Below are positions 16,228-24,953 of a stretch of 64,000 nucleotides of DNA, piece after piece; the first letter of the stretch is position 1, and each line of letters starts with the position of its first letter. The stretch spans positions 161,641-225,640 of the forward strand of contig CAKQLP010000002.1 in NCBI GenBank assembly GCA_934254675.1, given 5' to 3'. The notes under the pieces are model-generated. The model did no database searches, was not told the origin of the DNA, and saw nothing but the letters and a program-made list of their open reading frames with translations. This DNA is from an uncultured Alphaproteobacteria bacterium (lineage in GTDB: Bacteria; Pseudomonadota; Alphaproteobacteria; RF32; CAG-239). A program made the position numbers and the translations under genes.

Positions 16228-18570
16228 ATGAGCGACATATTTGATTTAGATGACAGCAGTTGCGCTCCGCAACTTTATGATAATATTAGTGCCTTACGCC
16301 CGTCTGCTCCGTGGTTAAACGAACTTAATCCCGAGCAAAAACAGGCTGTGCAGACAACCGAGGGACCATTGTTGGTGCTTTCGGGTGCCGGCACGGGAAA
16401 AACCAAGGTTTTGACCACCCGTTTAGCCTATATTTTAACAATGCAGAAAGCACAACCATGGAATTGTTTGGTTGTCACCTTTACCAACCGCGCCGCCAAA
16501 GAAATGAAAGAACGTGTGCAGAATCTTATTGGGGATATGGCAAACAGCGTTTGGCTTGGCACTTTTCACAGCATCTGCGTCAAAATTTTGCGCGCTCACG
16601 CCGAAGTGGTCGGACTTCATTCCAATTTTACGATTTTAGGCGAAGATGACCAAAAACGCTTGATTAAGCAAATTTGCGAAGCTTCCGGTATTGATGAAAA
16701 AAAGTATCCGGCGCAAAGCCTGATGGAAAGAATCGCTCGCCTTAAAGATAAAGGCATAACCGTTGATAAAGCTGAGCAAGATTATCGTTCCAATGTTTTA
16801 CTGGAAGTCTATAAAAAATATCAAGCCCGTTTGGTGGAACTGAATTGCGTTGACTTTGGCGATATTCTATTGGATACACTCACTATTTTAATGTCGGATG
16901 CCGAGATTTTGCGCAAATATCAAGAAAAATTTAAATACATTATGGTGGATGAGTATCAAGACACCAATGTCACGCAATATCTGTTTTTACGCCTGCTTTC
17001 GCAAAAATATCGCAATTTGTGCTGTGTGGGTGATGACGACCAATCTATTTATTCATGGCGTGGCGCAGAAATTGAAAACATTATGCGTTTTCAAAAAGAT
17101 TTTGAAGATGCCAAAGTTATCCGTTTGGAACGCAACTATCGTTCCACAGCCAATATTTTGAACGCCGCCTCGGCGCTGATAGCCCACAACTCAACGCGCT
17201 TGGGCAAAACTTTACGCGTGGCGGAAAATAGTCCGGCGTGCCAAGGCGCTAATGAAAAAATCAAAGTTTTGAGCATTTACAGCGGTGAAGAAGAAGCCAA
17301 GTGGATTGCCTCGGAAATTGAGCGTCTGCACCGCGGCGGACATCCCTACTCCGATTTTGCGGTTTTGGTTCGCACGGCTTTCCAAACCCGAGAGTTTGAA
17401 GAAAAATTTATCAGCGAAGCCATACCCTATCAGGTTATCGGCGGACCAAAATTCTATGAACGCGCCGAAATTCGCGATTTATTAGCTTATTTCAGAGTTA
17501 TTTTACAGCCAAGCGATGATTTAGCGTTTGAGCGCATTATCAATAAACCGGCGCGCGGTATTGGTGCTAAGACCATCGAAAAACTGCAAGAAACCGCTCG
17601 CAATAATCATACTTCTATGTTTGCGGCAGTTAATATTCTGTTGGAAAATGGTGGATTAAGCGGTAAAGCTAAAGCGAATTTAAGCGAATTAATGGCAAAA
17701 TTCGCCGAATGGCAACGCGTGGCCAACGCTGTTTCACCAAACGATTTAGCCGAACAGGTTTTAGATGAATCCGGCTATTTGGAAATGCTGAAAAACGATT
17801 CTTCTCCTGACGCGTCGGGACGTATTGAAAACTTAAAAGAACTTGTCGGCGTGATGGGTGATACCGAAAACTATCCTAATTTGGCGGAATTTTTGGAACA
17901 CGTTAGTTTGGTAATGGATAACGACAATGCCGTTGACAATAATAAAGTTATGTTGATTACCTTGCACTCCGCCAAAGGTTTGGAATTTAACATCGTCTTT
18001 TTACCGGGGTGGGAAGAAGGTTTGTTTCCACATCAAAAAAGCCTTGATGAAGGCGGCACAAATTCACTGGAAGAAGAACGCCGTCTGGCTTATGTCGCTA
18101 TTACACGCGCCAAGCAAAAACTCTATATCACCACCACTTATTGCCGCCGTGTTTATGGTCAATGGCAAAATAATATGCCTTCCCGCTTTTTGAATGAAAT
18201 TCCGACTTCAACACTGGATATTGTCAACCAAACCAGCAGTTGCTACAATGGCGGCGGTTCGGGTTATAACTCATACAGCAACAACAGCGGTTATAATGGC
18301 GGATACAAAAAATACGGAAGCAAATATAGCAATAAACCAAAGTTTTCAACCAAACCAAGCTACCAAGCCGACTATGATTATGAACCTGACGATTATGCCG
18401 ATTATGATTCATATCAAAGCAGTAAAGCGTCCAGTTTGGTTGGGACCAGAGTATATCACGAAAGTTTTGGTTATGGTAAAATCACCAATGTTGAGGGTCA
18501 AACCTGCGAGGTGGAATTTGAAAAATTCGGTCGCCGCAAAATTATGGGCACCTATCTCAGAAGAGCCTGA
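16228..18570 (+). CDS. UvrD/PcrA/Rep-type SF1 DNA helicase
   Basis: 780-residue superfamily 1A 3'-5' helicase for repair and replication-conflict resolution. Q motif LNPEQKQAV, Walker A GAGTGKT (53-59), motif II VDEYQDTN, motif III GDDDQSIYSWRGA, motif IV LERNYRST, motif V TLHSAKGLEF and motif VI EEERRLAYVAITRAK are all present. A Gly/Tyr/Ser/Asn-rich linker (about 665-725) leads to a C-terminal Tudor-like module (GTRVYHESFGYGKITNVEG) that in PcrA/UvrD contacts RNA polymerase. PcrA and UvrD cannot be separated with certainty from sequence alone. An intrinsic terminator follows. Confidence 0.93.
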   Translation: MSDIFDLDDSSCAPQLYDNISALRPSAPWLNELNPEQKQAVQTTEGPLLVLSGAGTGKTKVLTTRLAYILTMQKAQPWNCLVVTFTNRAAKEMKERVQNLIGDMANSVWLGTFHSICVKILRAHAEVVGLHSNFTILGEDDQKRLIKQICEASGIDEKKYPAQSLMERIARLKDKGITVDKAEQDYRSNVLLEVYKKYQARLVELNCVDFGDILLDTLTILMSDAEILRKYQEKFKYIMVDEYQDTNVTQYLFLRLLSQKYRNLCCVGDDDQSIYSWRGAEIENIMRFQKDFEDAKVIRLERNYRSTANILNAASALIAHNSTRLGKTLRVAENSPACQGANEKIKVLSIYSGEEEAKWIASEIERLHRGGHPYSDFAVLVRTAFQTREFEEKFISEAIPYQVIGGPKFYERAEIRDLLAYFRVILQPSDDLAFERIINKPARGIGAKTIEKLQETARNNHTSMFAAVNILLENGGLSGKAKANLSELMAKFAEWQRVANAVSPNDLAEQVLDESGYLEMLKNDSSPDASGRIENLKELVGVMGDTENYPNLAEFLEHVSLVMDNDNAVDNNKVMLITLHSAKGLEFNIVFLPGWEEGLFPHQKSLDEGGTNSLEEERRLAYVAITRAKQKLYITTTYCRRVYGQWQNNMPSRFLNEIPTSTLDIVNQTSSCYNGGGSGYNSYSNNSGYNGGYKKYGSKYSNKPKFSTKPSYQADYDYEPDDYADYDSYQSSKASSLVGTRVYHESFGYGKITNVEGQTCEVEFEKFGRRKIMGTYLRRA

Positions 18571-18585
18571 TTTAAGAATTTTATA

Positions 18586-18634
18586 AAAAATATGGTTAAG
18601 TATTGGCAAAAGAATATTTAACCATATTTTTTTG
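18586..18634 (+). terminator. Intrinsic terminator after the helicase gene
   Basis: AAATATGGTTAA pairs with TTAACCATATTT and is followed by a T run. It isolates the helicase gene from the downstream leader/pilin unit. Confidence 0.8.
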
Positions 18635-18635
18635 C

Positions 18636-18664
18636 TTTACATTTAGCCTAAACTCTTTTAATTT
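18636..18664 (+). promoter_or_regulatory. Promoter of pilin leader 1
   Basis: TTTACA (18636-18641), a 17-bp spacer and TAATTT (18659-18664). Transcription would begin near 18671, making a leader of about 235 nt before the pilin ATG. Confidence 0.45.
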
Positions 18665-18689
18665 CATTTTAGATAGATGATAGTCTGTC

Positions 18690-18880
18690 TAGGGCGTGAG
18701 AACCCTTTTAATACTATTAGTCGCTTTAGCATAAACGACTTAAAATTTGTTATGCCGACTTCTGTTTGCTGGACGGATGTCGGCTGAATAAGGCTATATG
18801 GCTGAATAAGCCGAGCCGTTCTGATAGTATTACGGTTTCTCAACATCCGCCCGCTTTTTTTACAGCGGGTTTTGTTTTTT
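18690..18880 (+). ncRNA. Structured leader RNA with terminator upstream of pilin 1 (candidate riboswitch/attenuator)
   Basis: No gene fits this spacer, but it folds extensively. Closing helix: 18697-18704 with 18834-18842 (one bulge). Second helix: TAATACTAT 18709-18717 with ATAGTATTA 18824-18832. Hairpins: AGTCG/CGACT (18719-18740, with inner TTTA/TAAA), GCCGAC/GTCGGC (18754-18784), GGCT/AGCC (18800-18812). CGGATGT (18774-18780), at the 3' side of the second hairpin, can pair with ACATCCG (18843-18849) as a pseudoknot. The intrinsic terminator CCCGC/GCGGG plus T run (18850-18880) ends 14 nt before the GGAG. GGGCG (18692-18696) could capture the terminator arm at 18848-18852. The leader at 61225-61377 has the same topology. 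Confidence 0.65.
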
Positions 18881-18907
18881 ATATAACAATAAACGGAGTT
18901 TAGAAAT

Positions 18908-19555
18908 ATGTATAAAAATTTTGAAAATGGACGTTCTATGATTGAAATGTTGGGCGTTCTGGCCATAATCGGTGTATTGAGTGTCGGTGGTATTGCCAGT
19001 TATTCCAAAGCAATGGAGAAATTTAAAATCAATAAAACTATTCAACAAATTACCGAAATAGCCGCAAATATTCAGACTTTATACATGCAACAAAAAAATT
19101 TTAGTGGCTTAACTACTGAGACTGCCGTACAAATGGGGGGTGTACCTGATGAATTAGGAACATCTTTCTATTATGGTAGTACTGTTATTACTCATGCGTT
19201 TGGATCTTATGTTGATATAGGGGTACCATATTATAGTGATACTTATAATAATTATTTTCAAATTATATTTTCTCGGATGACTAAAGAAGCCTGTATGGCT
19301 TTGGCGACCGCAGATTGGAACAGTATTTCATCCTCGGAAGTTGTCGGCGTCGGCATAAACGATGTGACAGATGTTGTTAATTATCTAACAGGTTATGACG
19401 TACTAAATAATTGTACAGGAACTTCATCTAATGATACTGCTTATTTCGCATGCTCTAAATATTTACCAATACCTCCGGCTGTCGCGGCGCAATATTGTGG
19501 TAAGCAAGTAGATACGAGTGATTTTAATGGCTTTATAATATATTTCAAAAAATAA
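18908..19555 (+). CDS. Type IV pilin-like protein 1
   Basis: 215 residues. The prepilin signal is MYKNFENG, with processing expected after G8; E13 is then the conserved Glu+5 of the mature N-terminus, followed by a hydrophobic helix (MLGVLAIIGVLSVGGIASY). Residue +1 is Arg rather than the usual Phe/Met. The C-terminal half is poorly conserved, with paired cysteines (EACMAL, NNCTG, FACSKY, QYCGKQ) and a PIPPAVAAQYC segment, reminiscent of type IVb PilS-like pilins. It is homologous to pilin-like protein 2 (61412-62101) in the N-terminal helix and in the C..L...W and P...A..C patterns. GGAG lies 9 bp upstream. It probably forms or decorates a surface filament. Confidence 0.75.
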   Translation: MYKNFENGRSMIEMLGVLAIIGVLSVGGIASYSKAMEKFKINKTIQQITEIAANIQTLYMQQKNFSGLTTETAVQMGGVPDELGTSFYYGSTVITHAFGSYVDIGVPYYSDTYNNYFQIIFSRMTKEACMALATADWNSISSSEVVGVGINDVTDVVNYLTGYDVLNNCTGTSSNDTAYFACSKYLPIPPAVAAQYCGKQVDTSDFNGFIIYFKK

Positions 19556-19598
19556 ATTCACCGCTCTTAAAAGCTTGTAAACTTATCCGCAAAAACTA

Positions 19599-19626
19599 TT
19601 GATTTTTGTGGAAGTTACAGTATAAG
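19599..19626 (+). promoter_or_regulatory. Promoter of the hydrogenase-murF-nrdR-nusB-def unit
   Basis: TTGATT (19599-19604), a 16-bp spacer and TATAAG (19621-19626), 43 bp before the hydrogenase ATG. Confidence 0.45.
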
Positions 19627-19668
19627 ATATGATTAATTTAAACTATTTTATTGAAAGGGCTTATTCTT

Positions 19669-21111
19669 ATGCTTAATCCAAAAAACAACGCCGCCATTTT
19701 ACGGCTTGCTGTTTTAACAAATGTTGCTAAAAGTTTTTTAGAGAATAACTTATCAGATATTGAAAATATTCCCACAAATTTGGTGCCTGATGACACCAAG
19801 CCGATGCGTGGAACACTTGAAAAAGATCGTAACGCTGTTAAGCAGCTTTGTTTGGCCGCTTTGGGTTTTACGCCGTGTAATGTTGCCGCCGATAAAAGCT
19901 TGTCGGATTCCGCTAAAGACTTTTTAGTCCGCACAGAATTAGAAAAGGCCACGGTTTCGGTTTTGCCCGATGTGTGCGACGCCTGCAAGTCAACACACTA
20001 TGAAGTTACCAGCGCCTGCCACGGCTGTTATGCCCGTCCTTGCGCCGTAAATTGTCCGAAAAAGACCATTATTGTGGCTAAAAAAGCTGTTATTTTGCAA
20101 GATAATTGCATTAAATGCGGTTTGTGCGCCGGCAACTGTCCATATAACGCTATTAACAAGGCGTTAGTTCCTTGCGAAGAGGCCTGTCCGGTTGGCGCAA
20201 TCAGCAAAGATGAAAACGGCGTTGAACATATTGACAACGACAAGTGCATTTCTTGCGGCAAATGCGTGGTTTCTTGCCCGTTTGGCGCAATTGCCCATAA
20301 TTCGCAACTGCTCGACGTTTTAAAAGCTTTGAAAAATCCACAGCAAAAAACTATTGCGATGCTGGCTCCGGCGGTTATCGGCCAATTTGGCAACGATTTG
20401 GGCAAAGTTATCACCGCTTTCAAAAAGCTGGGCTTTGATGAAGTGGTGGAAGTGGCGCAAGGCGCGGATATTACCACAAAGCACGAGGCAGAGGAATTTG
20501 TGGAACGTATGCACGATGGCGCAAAATTTATGACAACTTCTTGCTGTCCGGCGTGGATACAGGCCATGGAAAAACATTTGCCTGAACTTAAAGAATATGT
20601 TTCCACTTCCGGAAGCCCGATGTATTATATTGCCGAAGTTATGAAAAAAGAATTTCCGGAATACAAAACCGTGTTTGTGGGGCCGTGTATGGCTAAACGT
20701 TTGGAGGCTGAACGCAATCCGAATGTTGACTATGTTTTGATTTTTGAAGAACTGCAAGCCGTTTTTGACGCCGCGCAAATCAATCCGGCAACGTTGGAAG
20801 CCGATAAATTTGCCGTAGAATCTTCCGCACAAGGCCGCCGTTTTCCAATTTCCGGAGGCGTCGCCGGTGCCGTGCAATTCGTTGTCGGCGATAAGGCTGA
20901 ATATAAACCTCTTAAAATTGATGGTTTGACTAAAGACAGTTGCAAACTGTTAAAACGTTTTGCCACAAAGGCTCCGGAGGATGCCAATATGGTGGAAGTT
21001 ATGTGTTGTGAAGGCGGTTGCATTGCCGGTCCTGGAGCGGTTATTCCAGCCAAACGCGGAACAGTATTGGTTGAGAATTATGTCAAAACCAGTAAAGATA
21101 TCGAGTGCTGA
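19669..21111 (+). CDS. Monomeric [FeFe] hydrogenase (group B-like)
   Basis: 480 residues. The N-terminal part carries cysteine clusters for several [4Fe-4S] centres, including two ferredoxin-type CxxCxxCxxxC sets (CIKCGLCAGNCP, CISCGKCVVSCP). The H-cluster domain has all three motifs: TSCCPAW (about 290-296), GPCMAKRLE and EVMCCEGGCIAGPG. It should interconvert protons and H2 with ferredoxin as likely partner, as in fermentative anaerobes. The start is ATG 19669, with GAAAGGG at 19653-19659; an in-frame TTG at 19651 overlaps that site. The stop overlaps the murF start by one base. The maturases HydEFG are not in the window. Confidence 0.9.
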   Translation: MLNPKNNAAILRLAVLTNVAKSFLENNLSDIENIPTNLVPDDTKPMRGTLEKDRNAVKQLCLAALGFTPCNVAADKSLSDSAKDFLVRTELEKATVSVLPDVCDACKSTHYEVTSACHGCYARPCAVNCPKKTIIVAKKAVILQDNCIKCGLCAGNCPYNAINKALVPCEEACPVGAISKDENGVEHIDNDKCISCGKCVVSCPFGAIAHNSQLLDVLKALKNPQQKTIAMLAPAVIGQFGNDLGKVITAFKKLGFDEVVEVAQGADITTKHEAEEFVERMHDGAKFMTTSCCPAWIQAMEKHLPELKEYVSTSGSPMYYIAEVMKKEFPEYKTVFVGPCMAKRLEAERNPNVDYVLIFEELQAVFDAAQINPATLEADKFAVESSAQGRRFPISGGVAGAVQFVVGDKAEYKPLKIDGLTKDSCKLLKRFATKAPEDANMVEVMCCEGGCIAGPGAVIPAKRGTVLVENYVKTSKDIEC

Positions 21112-22442
21112 TGATGAAAGAAATAAGTTCGCAGAAGCTTGCGGAAATTCTGGGATGCACGGCAGTATCAGCCGATATTGTTATTAATAAGATATCCACG
21201 GACAGTCGTCAGATTGACGAACATTCGCTTTTTGTAGCTTTGCGCGGCGAGCGGTTTGACGCTCACGATTTTGTGGTCGATGTTGTGGCTAAAGGCTGTC
21301 CGCTGGTGGTGGTTGACCATTTGATAAAAGATGTTCCGGTCGAAAAACAGTTGGTCGTCAATGACACTTTGGAAGCATATGGCAAAATCGGCGCTTATAA
21401 CCGCAGTCAATTTAAAGGTACGGTTATCGGTTTAACCGGAAGTGCCGGCAAAACCACCACTAAAGAGGAAATTGCCTTTTTGCTGTCGCATTTTGCCAAA
21501 ACCTATGCGACTGCCGGCAACCATAATAATCAAATCGGTGTGCCGCAAAGCTTGTGTGAATTGGATATGGACGCTCGTTATGCCGTAATTGAAATGGGAA
21601 TGAGTTCCAAAGGCGAAATTTCTCATTCCGTAAATCTGGTTAAACCGGATATAGCCGTGGTGACCAACGTTTATCCGATGCATATTGAATTTTTTCCGAA
21701 TTTTGAAGGTATTGCCCACGCCAAGGCGGAAATTTTTGAAGGTTTGCCGGCTCAGGGCGGTATTGCCATTATTAATGAAGATACCAACTTTGCCGACATC
21801 TTGAAAAAAGAAGCAATAAAACATAACGCCAAAATTATCACTTTTGGCAAAAACACCCACCCTACCGACAATTTTTTCACTCAAGAACAAGGCGAGCAAT
21901 ATTTATATAACGCTTGGTGCGCGCTTACCGTGGTGCAAGCCTTGGGCTTAAACGTGGAAAAAGCCGCTTCGTACATAAAAGATTTTGGCGCGTTGGACGG
22001 ACGCGGCAAGCGTCATACTTTAGCTATTCACGGCGGTAGCTACACCCTGATTGATGACAGCTACTCCGGTCAGCCGGAAGCAATGAAACTAGGTATAGAA
22101 TCTTTGGATAAAAGCCAAACTTTGGGGCGGAAAATTGTGGTGCTGGGAAAAATGGCAGAACTGGGCGACACTTCTAAAGCCCGTCATATTGAAATCGGCA
22201 AGCTTTTAGCCGACAGCTCTATTGATGTGATTGTCGGCGTGTGTCCGGAAATGAAAGATATGTTGGCGCAACTTCCGGCAACCAAACAACAATATTACTT
22301 TGAAAACAAAGATAATGTCGCCGATTTTTTGTTAAATAAACTCTTGCAAAATAATGACACTGTTCTTATAAAGGGAGCTAGATATTCGTCAAAACTTTAT
22401 CAAGTGACGGAAGAACTTTTGAAAAACGGAAAGGCGGTCTAA
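21111..22442 (+). CDS. murF: UDP-N-acetylmuramoyl-tripeptide--D-alanyl-D-alanine ligase
   Basis: Mur ligase of about 443 residues that adds D-Ala-D-Ala to the UDP-MurNAc-tripeptide in the cytoplasm. The N-terminal UDP-binding domain (STDSRQIDEHSLFVALRGERFDAHDF) is followed by the ATP-binding P-loop GSAGKTTTKE, then GNHNNQIGVP and the catalytic-site NEDTNF region. The C-terminal domain has DSYSGQPEAM. ATG 21111 overlaps the hydrogenase stop (TGATG), so translation is probably coupled. The rest of the mur/dcw cluster is not adjacent, which is unusual for murF. Confidence 0.93.
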   Translation: MMKEISSQKLAEILGCTAVSADIVINKISTDSRQIDEHSLFVALRGERFDAHDFVVDVVAKGCPLVVVDHLIKDVPVEKQLVVNDTLEAYGKIGAYNRSQFKGTVIGLTGSAGKTTTKEEIAFLLSHFAKTYATAGNHNNQIGVPQSLCELDMDARYAVIEMGMSSKGEISHSVNLVKPDIAVVTNVYPMHIEFFPNFEGIAHAKAEIFEGLPAQGGIAIINEDTNFADILKKEAIKHNAKIITFGKNTHPTDNFFTQEQGEQYLYNAWCALTVVQALGLNVEKAASYIKDFGALDGRGKRHTLAIHGGSYTLIDDSYSGQPEAMKLGIESLDKSQTLGRKIVVLGKMAELGDTSKARHIEIGKLLADSSIDVIVGVCPEMKDMLAQLPATKQQYYFENKDNVADFLLNKLLQNNDTVLIKGARYSSKLYQVTEELLKNGKAV

Positions 22443-22931
22443 ATGAAATGCCCTTTTTGCGGCTGTGAAGAAACGCAAGTTAAAGATTCCCGCAACACCG
22501 AAGACAACACTTCGGTGCGTCGTCGGCGTGAGTGTCCGGAATGCGGTTCGCGTTTCACAACTTTTGAAAGAGTGCAACTACGCGAATTGATTGTGGTTAA
22601 ACGCAATGGCGACCGCACGGAATTTGACCGCGATAAATTGGAACGCTCCATTGCCCTCGCCGTGCGCAAACGCCCTATTTCGGCCGAACGCGTGGAAAAA
22701 ATTGTTACTTCCCTGCAACGAAAATTTGAAAGCTCGGGCGAAGCAGAAATAACTACCGAACAAATCGGTCAAAGCGTTATGGAAGTGCTGGCTAATTTGG
22801 ATAATATCGCCTACATTCGTTTTGCCTCGGTTTATAAGGATTTCCGCACTTTGCAAGACTTAGAAGACTTTGTCGCTACCATAGAAAAATTAACCAATCA
22901 CGAAGATGATAAATTTATAGAGGAAAAATAA
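22443..22931 (+). CDS. nrdR: Transcriptional repressor NrdR
   Basis: 162-residue repressor of ribonucleotide reductase genes. The N-terminal zinc ribbon uses C3, C6, C31 and C34, with RRRRECPECGSRFTTFE between them and the next domain. An ATP-cone domain (about 47-140) senses ATP/dATP. The start directly abuts the murF stop. Typically found near nusB/rib genes in Proteobacteria; here nusB follows after 1 bp. Confidence 0.96.
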   Translation: MKCPFCGCEETQVKDSRNTEDNTSVRRRRECPECGSRFTTFERVQLRELIVVKRNGDRTEFDRDKLERSIALAVRKRPISAERVEKIVTSLQRKFESSGEAEITTEQIGQSVMEVLANLDNIAYIRFASVYKDFRTLQDLEDFVATIEKLTNHEDDKFIEEK

Positions 22932-22932
22932 T

Positions 22933-23421
22933 ATGACTAAATTTGTTTCTGAAAAAATAAAAATGAAATCCGGCGCGCGTTTGGCCGCCGTGCAAGCGAA
23001 TTATATGATTGCTTTTAGTCAGTTGCCTGTCGATGAAGTTATTCAAGATTTTGTGCAAGGTAAAGTCGGTCGTTTTGTTATTGACGACCACGAGGGAGAA
23101 GACAGAGAAAATATGGTGGAAGTCGGTCCTATCGACACCGAATATTTTGAAAAATTAGTTCGCGGCATTCAAAGTCGTAAAGAAGATTTGGAAAAATCCT
23201 TAAACGCTTATTTGCGCGGTGAATGGTCATACGACCGTATGAACGGCATTATGCAAGCTTTGCTGTTGACCGCTGTTTATGAATTAACAGCCAACACCGC
23301 CATAGATACTAAAGTTCTTATTCAAGAATATGTTGATTTGGCGTATGCTTTCTTTACAAAAAATGAACCGAAAATGGTAAACGCTTTGCTTGACCAAATT
23401 GCTCACGCGGTCAGAAATTAA
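22933..23421 (+). CDS. nusB: Transcription antitermination factor NusB
   Basis: 162 residues, all-helical. NusB binds boxA RNA with NusE (S10) during rRNA antitermination. The N-terminal ARLAAVQANYMIAFSQ (Arg-rich helix with the AVQ..Y pattern) and the C-terminal IDTKVLIQEYVDLAYAFF and MVNALLDQIA segments are diagnostic. One base separates it from nrdR. ribH, which often lies between these two genes, is absent. Confidence 0.92.
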   Translation: MTKFVSEKIKMKSGARLAAVQANYMIAFSQLPVDEVIQDFVQGKVGRFVIDDHEGEDRENMVEVGPIDTEYFEKLVRGIQSRKEDLEKSLNAYLRGEWSYDRMNGIMQALLLTAVYELTANTAIDTKVLIQEYVDLAYAFFTKNEPKMVNALLDQIAHAVRN

Positions 23422-23434
23422 AAAAAGGAATAAA

Positions 23435-23977
23435 ATGGCTGTTTTAAAATTATACACTTATCCTGATGAGATTTTACGCAAAAAATGTCGTAAAGTTGAA
23501 AAAGTTGACGATGAAATGCGCCGATTTTTGGACGATATGTTGGAGACAATGTATGTCGATAAAGGTGTGGGATTGGCCGCTCCGCAAGTTGGTTCGGATA
23601 AGCGCGTGATTGTGATAGACACTAATCCAAGCGATGAGGATTTGTCCGCCCGCCGGCCAATGTATTTGGTGAATCCGGAAATCATCTGGAAATCGGAAGA
23701 AACAGTTATGTTTTGTGAAGGTTGTTTGTCACTGCCAAATCAAAGCGCAGATGTGGAACGTCACGAAAAAGTGCGAGTGCGCTATTTGGATTATAGCGGC
23801 AAAGAACAAGAAATTTTGGCCGATGATTTTTTGGCAATTGTCTTACAGCACGAAATAGACCATTTAGATGGTATTTTATATATCGACCACCTGAGCCGTC
23901 TCAAACGTAGCCGTCTTTTAAAAAAACTTGATAAATACTATGAAGACAAAGCCCGAGAAGCAGAGCAAAAAAATTAA
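23435..23977 (+). CDS. def: Peptide deformylase
   Basis: 180-residue metalloenzyme that removes the N-formyl group from new proteins. All three signature motifs are present: GVGLAAPQVG, EGCLSLP (cysteine metal ligand) and QHEIDHLDG (HExxH ligands and catalytic Glu). The start is placed at ATG 23435, following AAAAAAGGAA at 23421-23430; the open frame upstream is the nusB gene in another frame. It closes the rightward operon and is followed by a strong terminator. Confidence 0.96.
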   Translation: MAVLKLYTYPDEILRKKCRKVEKVDDEMRRFLDDMLETMYVDKGVGLAAPQVGSDKRVIVIDTNPSDEDLSARRPMYLVNPEIIWKSEETVMFCEGCLSLPNQSADVERHEKVRVRYLDYSGKEQEILADDFLAIVLQHEIDHLDGILYIDHLSRLKRSRLLKKLDKYYEDKAREAEQKN

Positions 23978-23981
23978 ATTT

Positions 23982-24026
23982 AATAATAAAACTCCACCGA
24001 CTTGCGCCAGTGGAGTTTTATTATAT
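23982..24026. terminator. Bidirectional intrinsic terminator
   Basis: AATAAAACTCCAC pairs with GTGGAGTTTTATT, with A and T runs on both sides, between the convergent def and DHH genes. Confidence 0.9.
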
Positions 24027-24058
24027 TCTATTGTTTGTCAACGTTCTTTGTCATTAAG

Positions 24059-24940
24059 CTAAACCTGCTGAGGTTTGCTCCAAGGCTTTCCATTTTTTAA
24101 AAAGTCAGGTAATTCTTTTAAAGAAGATGCCCCTGCCGCCTTGGCATGTCCGCCGCCGCCGAATTCTTTGGCAAGTAAAGACACATCAACATTATTTTTG
24201 CTGGTATAAAAAGTCATATTCCATAAGTTCTTTTTATTCATAAAGAAAATAACCATGAAATCAAATTCTTTAATATTTTCCAGAGAATCAAAAAATTCCG
24301 ACTGACCTTGCGCCATATTTGCGCAAACACAACGAAGACCTTTATATTCGCTTTCAAAAGCCATGCCTCGAACCAAACGATAGTTCCGGTGGCGCACCCA
24401 AGATAAAATAGCAGAACCTTTTTCAACCATCGCTTTGATATCTACTTCATTATTCATTAACTGAGTCCAAATTTTATCGGTTGGTCGATTAACACCAAAA
24501 GTCTGAACTGCATATTCAAATGGACGCACCCGACGATCTCTCAAGTCATAAATGTCATTTAATCCTAACAAGCGGATACCCTCCGGCAATTCTTTTTCAG
24601 GATAAAAATATTGCCATGTCAAAACAAGAGCTGCCGTGCCGACTTTGCGAATGCCTTTAATCGGTTCATATTCGCCGGATTTCATTAATTCATCATACTC
24701 TTTGATAACGGAAACATGATGGTCAATCCAAGTTAAATCAATTTTTTTATTAAGCTCAAGCATATATTTAACCGGTAGCGCTATGTCGCAAATAATCAAT
24801 TTATCATGTTTTTCAATTTCATCATATGGGATTTCCATGTCATGATTTAATCCCATTAACTCTATATCCGGAAACTTACTTTTAACAATTGCCGCCGAAC
24901 CTTTACCATCGTGGTCAGCAATATGATAAATACACAGCAT
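24059..24940 (-). CDS. DHH-family phosphoesterase
   Basis: 293 residues. The DHH domain has ADHDGKG (8-14), an ICDIALP metal strand and IDHHVS (the DHH motif, about 92-97). The DHHA1 domain ends in GGGGHAKAAG, the substrate-binding glycine motif. Members cleave short oligonucleotides or cyclic dinucleotide products (NrnA/NrnB type) or are exopolyphosphatase-like; the exact substrate cannot be told. GGAG precedes the ATG. It ends a long leftward block of housekeeping genes, 13 bp after the MBL gene. Confidence 0.82.
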   Translation of the reverse strand: MLCIYHIADHDGKGSAAIVKSKFPDIELMGLNHDMEIPYDEIEKHDKLIICDIALPVKYMLELNKKIDLTWIDHHVSVIKEYDELMKSGEYEPIKGIRKVGTAALVLTWQYFYPEKELPEGIRLLGLNDIYDLRDRRVRPFEYAVQTFGVNRPTDKIWTQLMNNEVDIKAMVEKGSAILSWVRHRNYRLVRGMAFESEYKGLRCVCANMAQGQSEFFDSLENIKEFDFMVIFFMNKKNLWNMTFYTSKNNVDVSLLAKEFGGGGHAKAAGASSLKELPDFLKNGKPWSKPQQV

Positions 24941-24953
24941 TTACAAAAACTCC

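Noticed and set aside
18690..18880. c-di-GMP riboswitch, 6S RNA, tmRNA or T-box in the pilin leader
   Set aside because: The expected conserved cores (GEMM internal loop with its tetraloop receptor, T-box AGGGTGG, tmRNA tag frame) are missing, and the element is a leader ending in a terminator rather than a free-standing RNA.
20028..21053. Several long antisense frames inside the hydrogenase gene
   Set aside because: They mirror a cysteine- and alanine-rich coding strand; no start signals and no recognisable domains.
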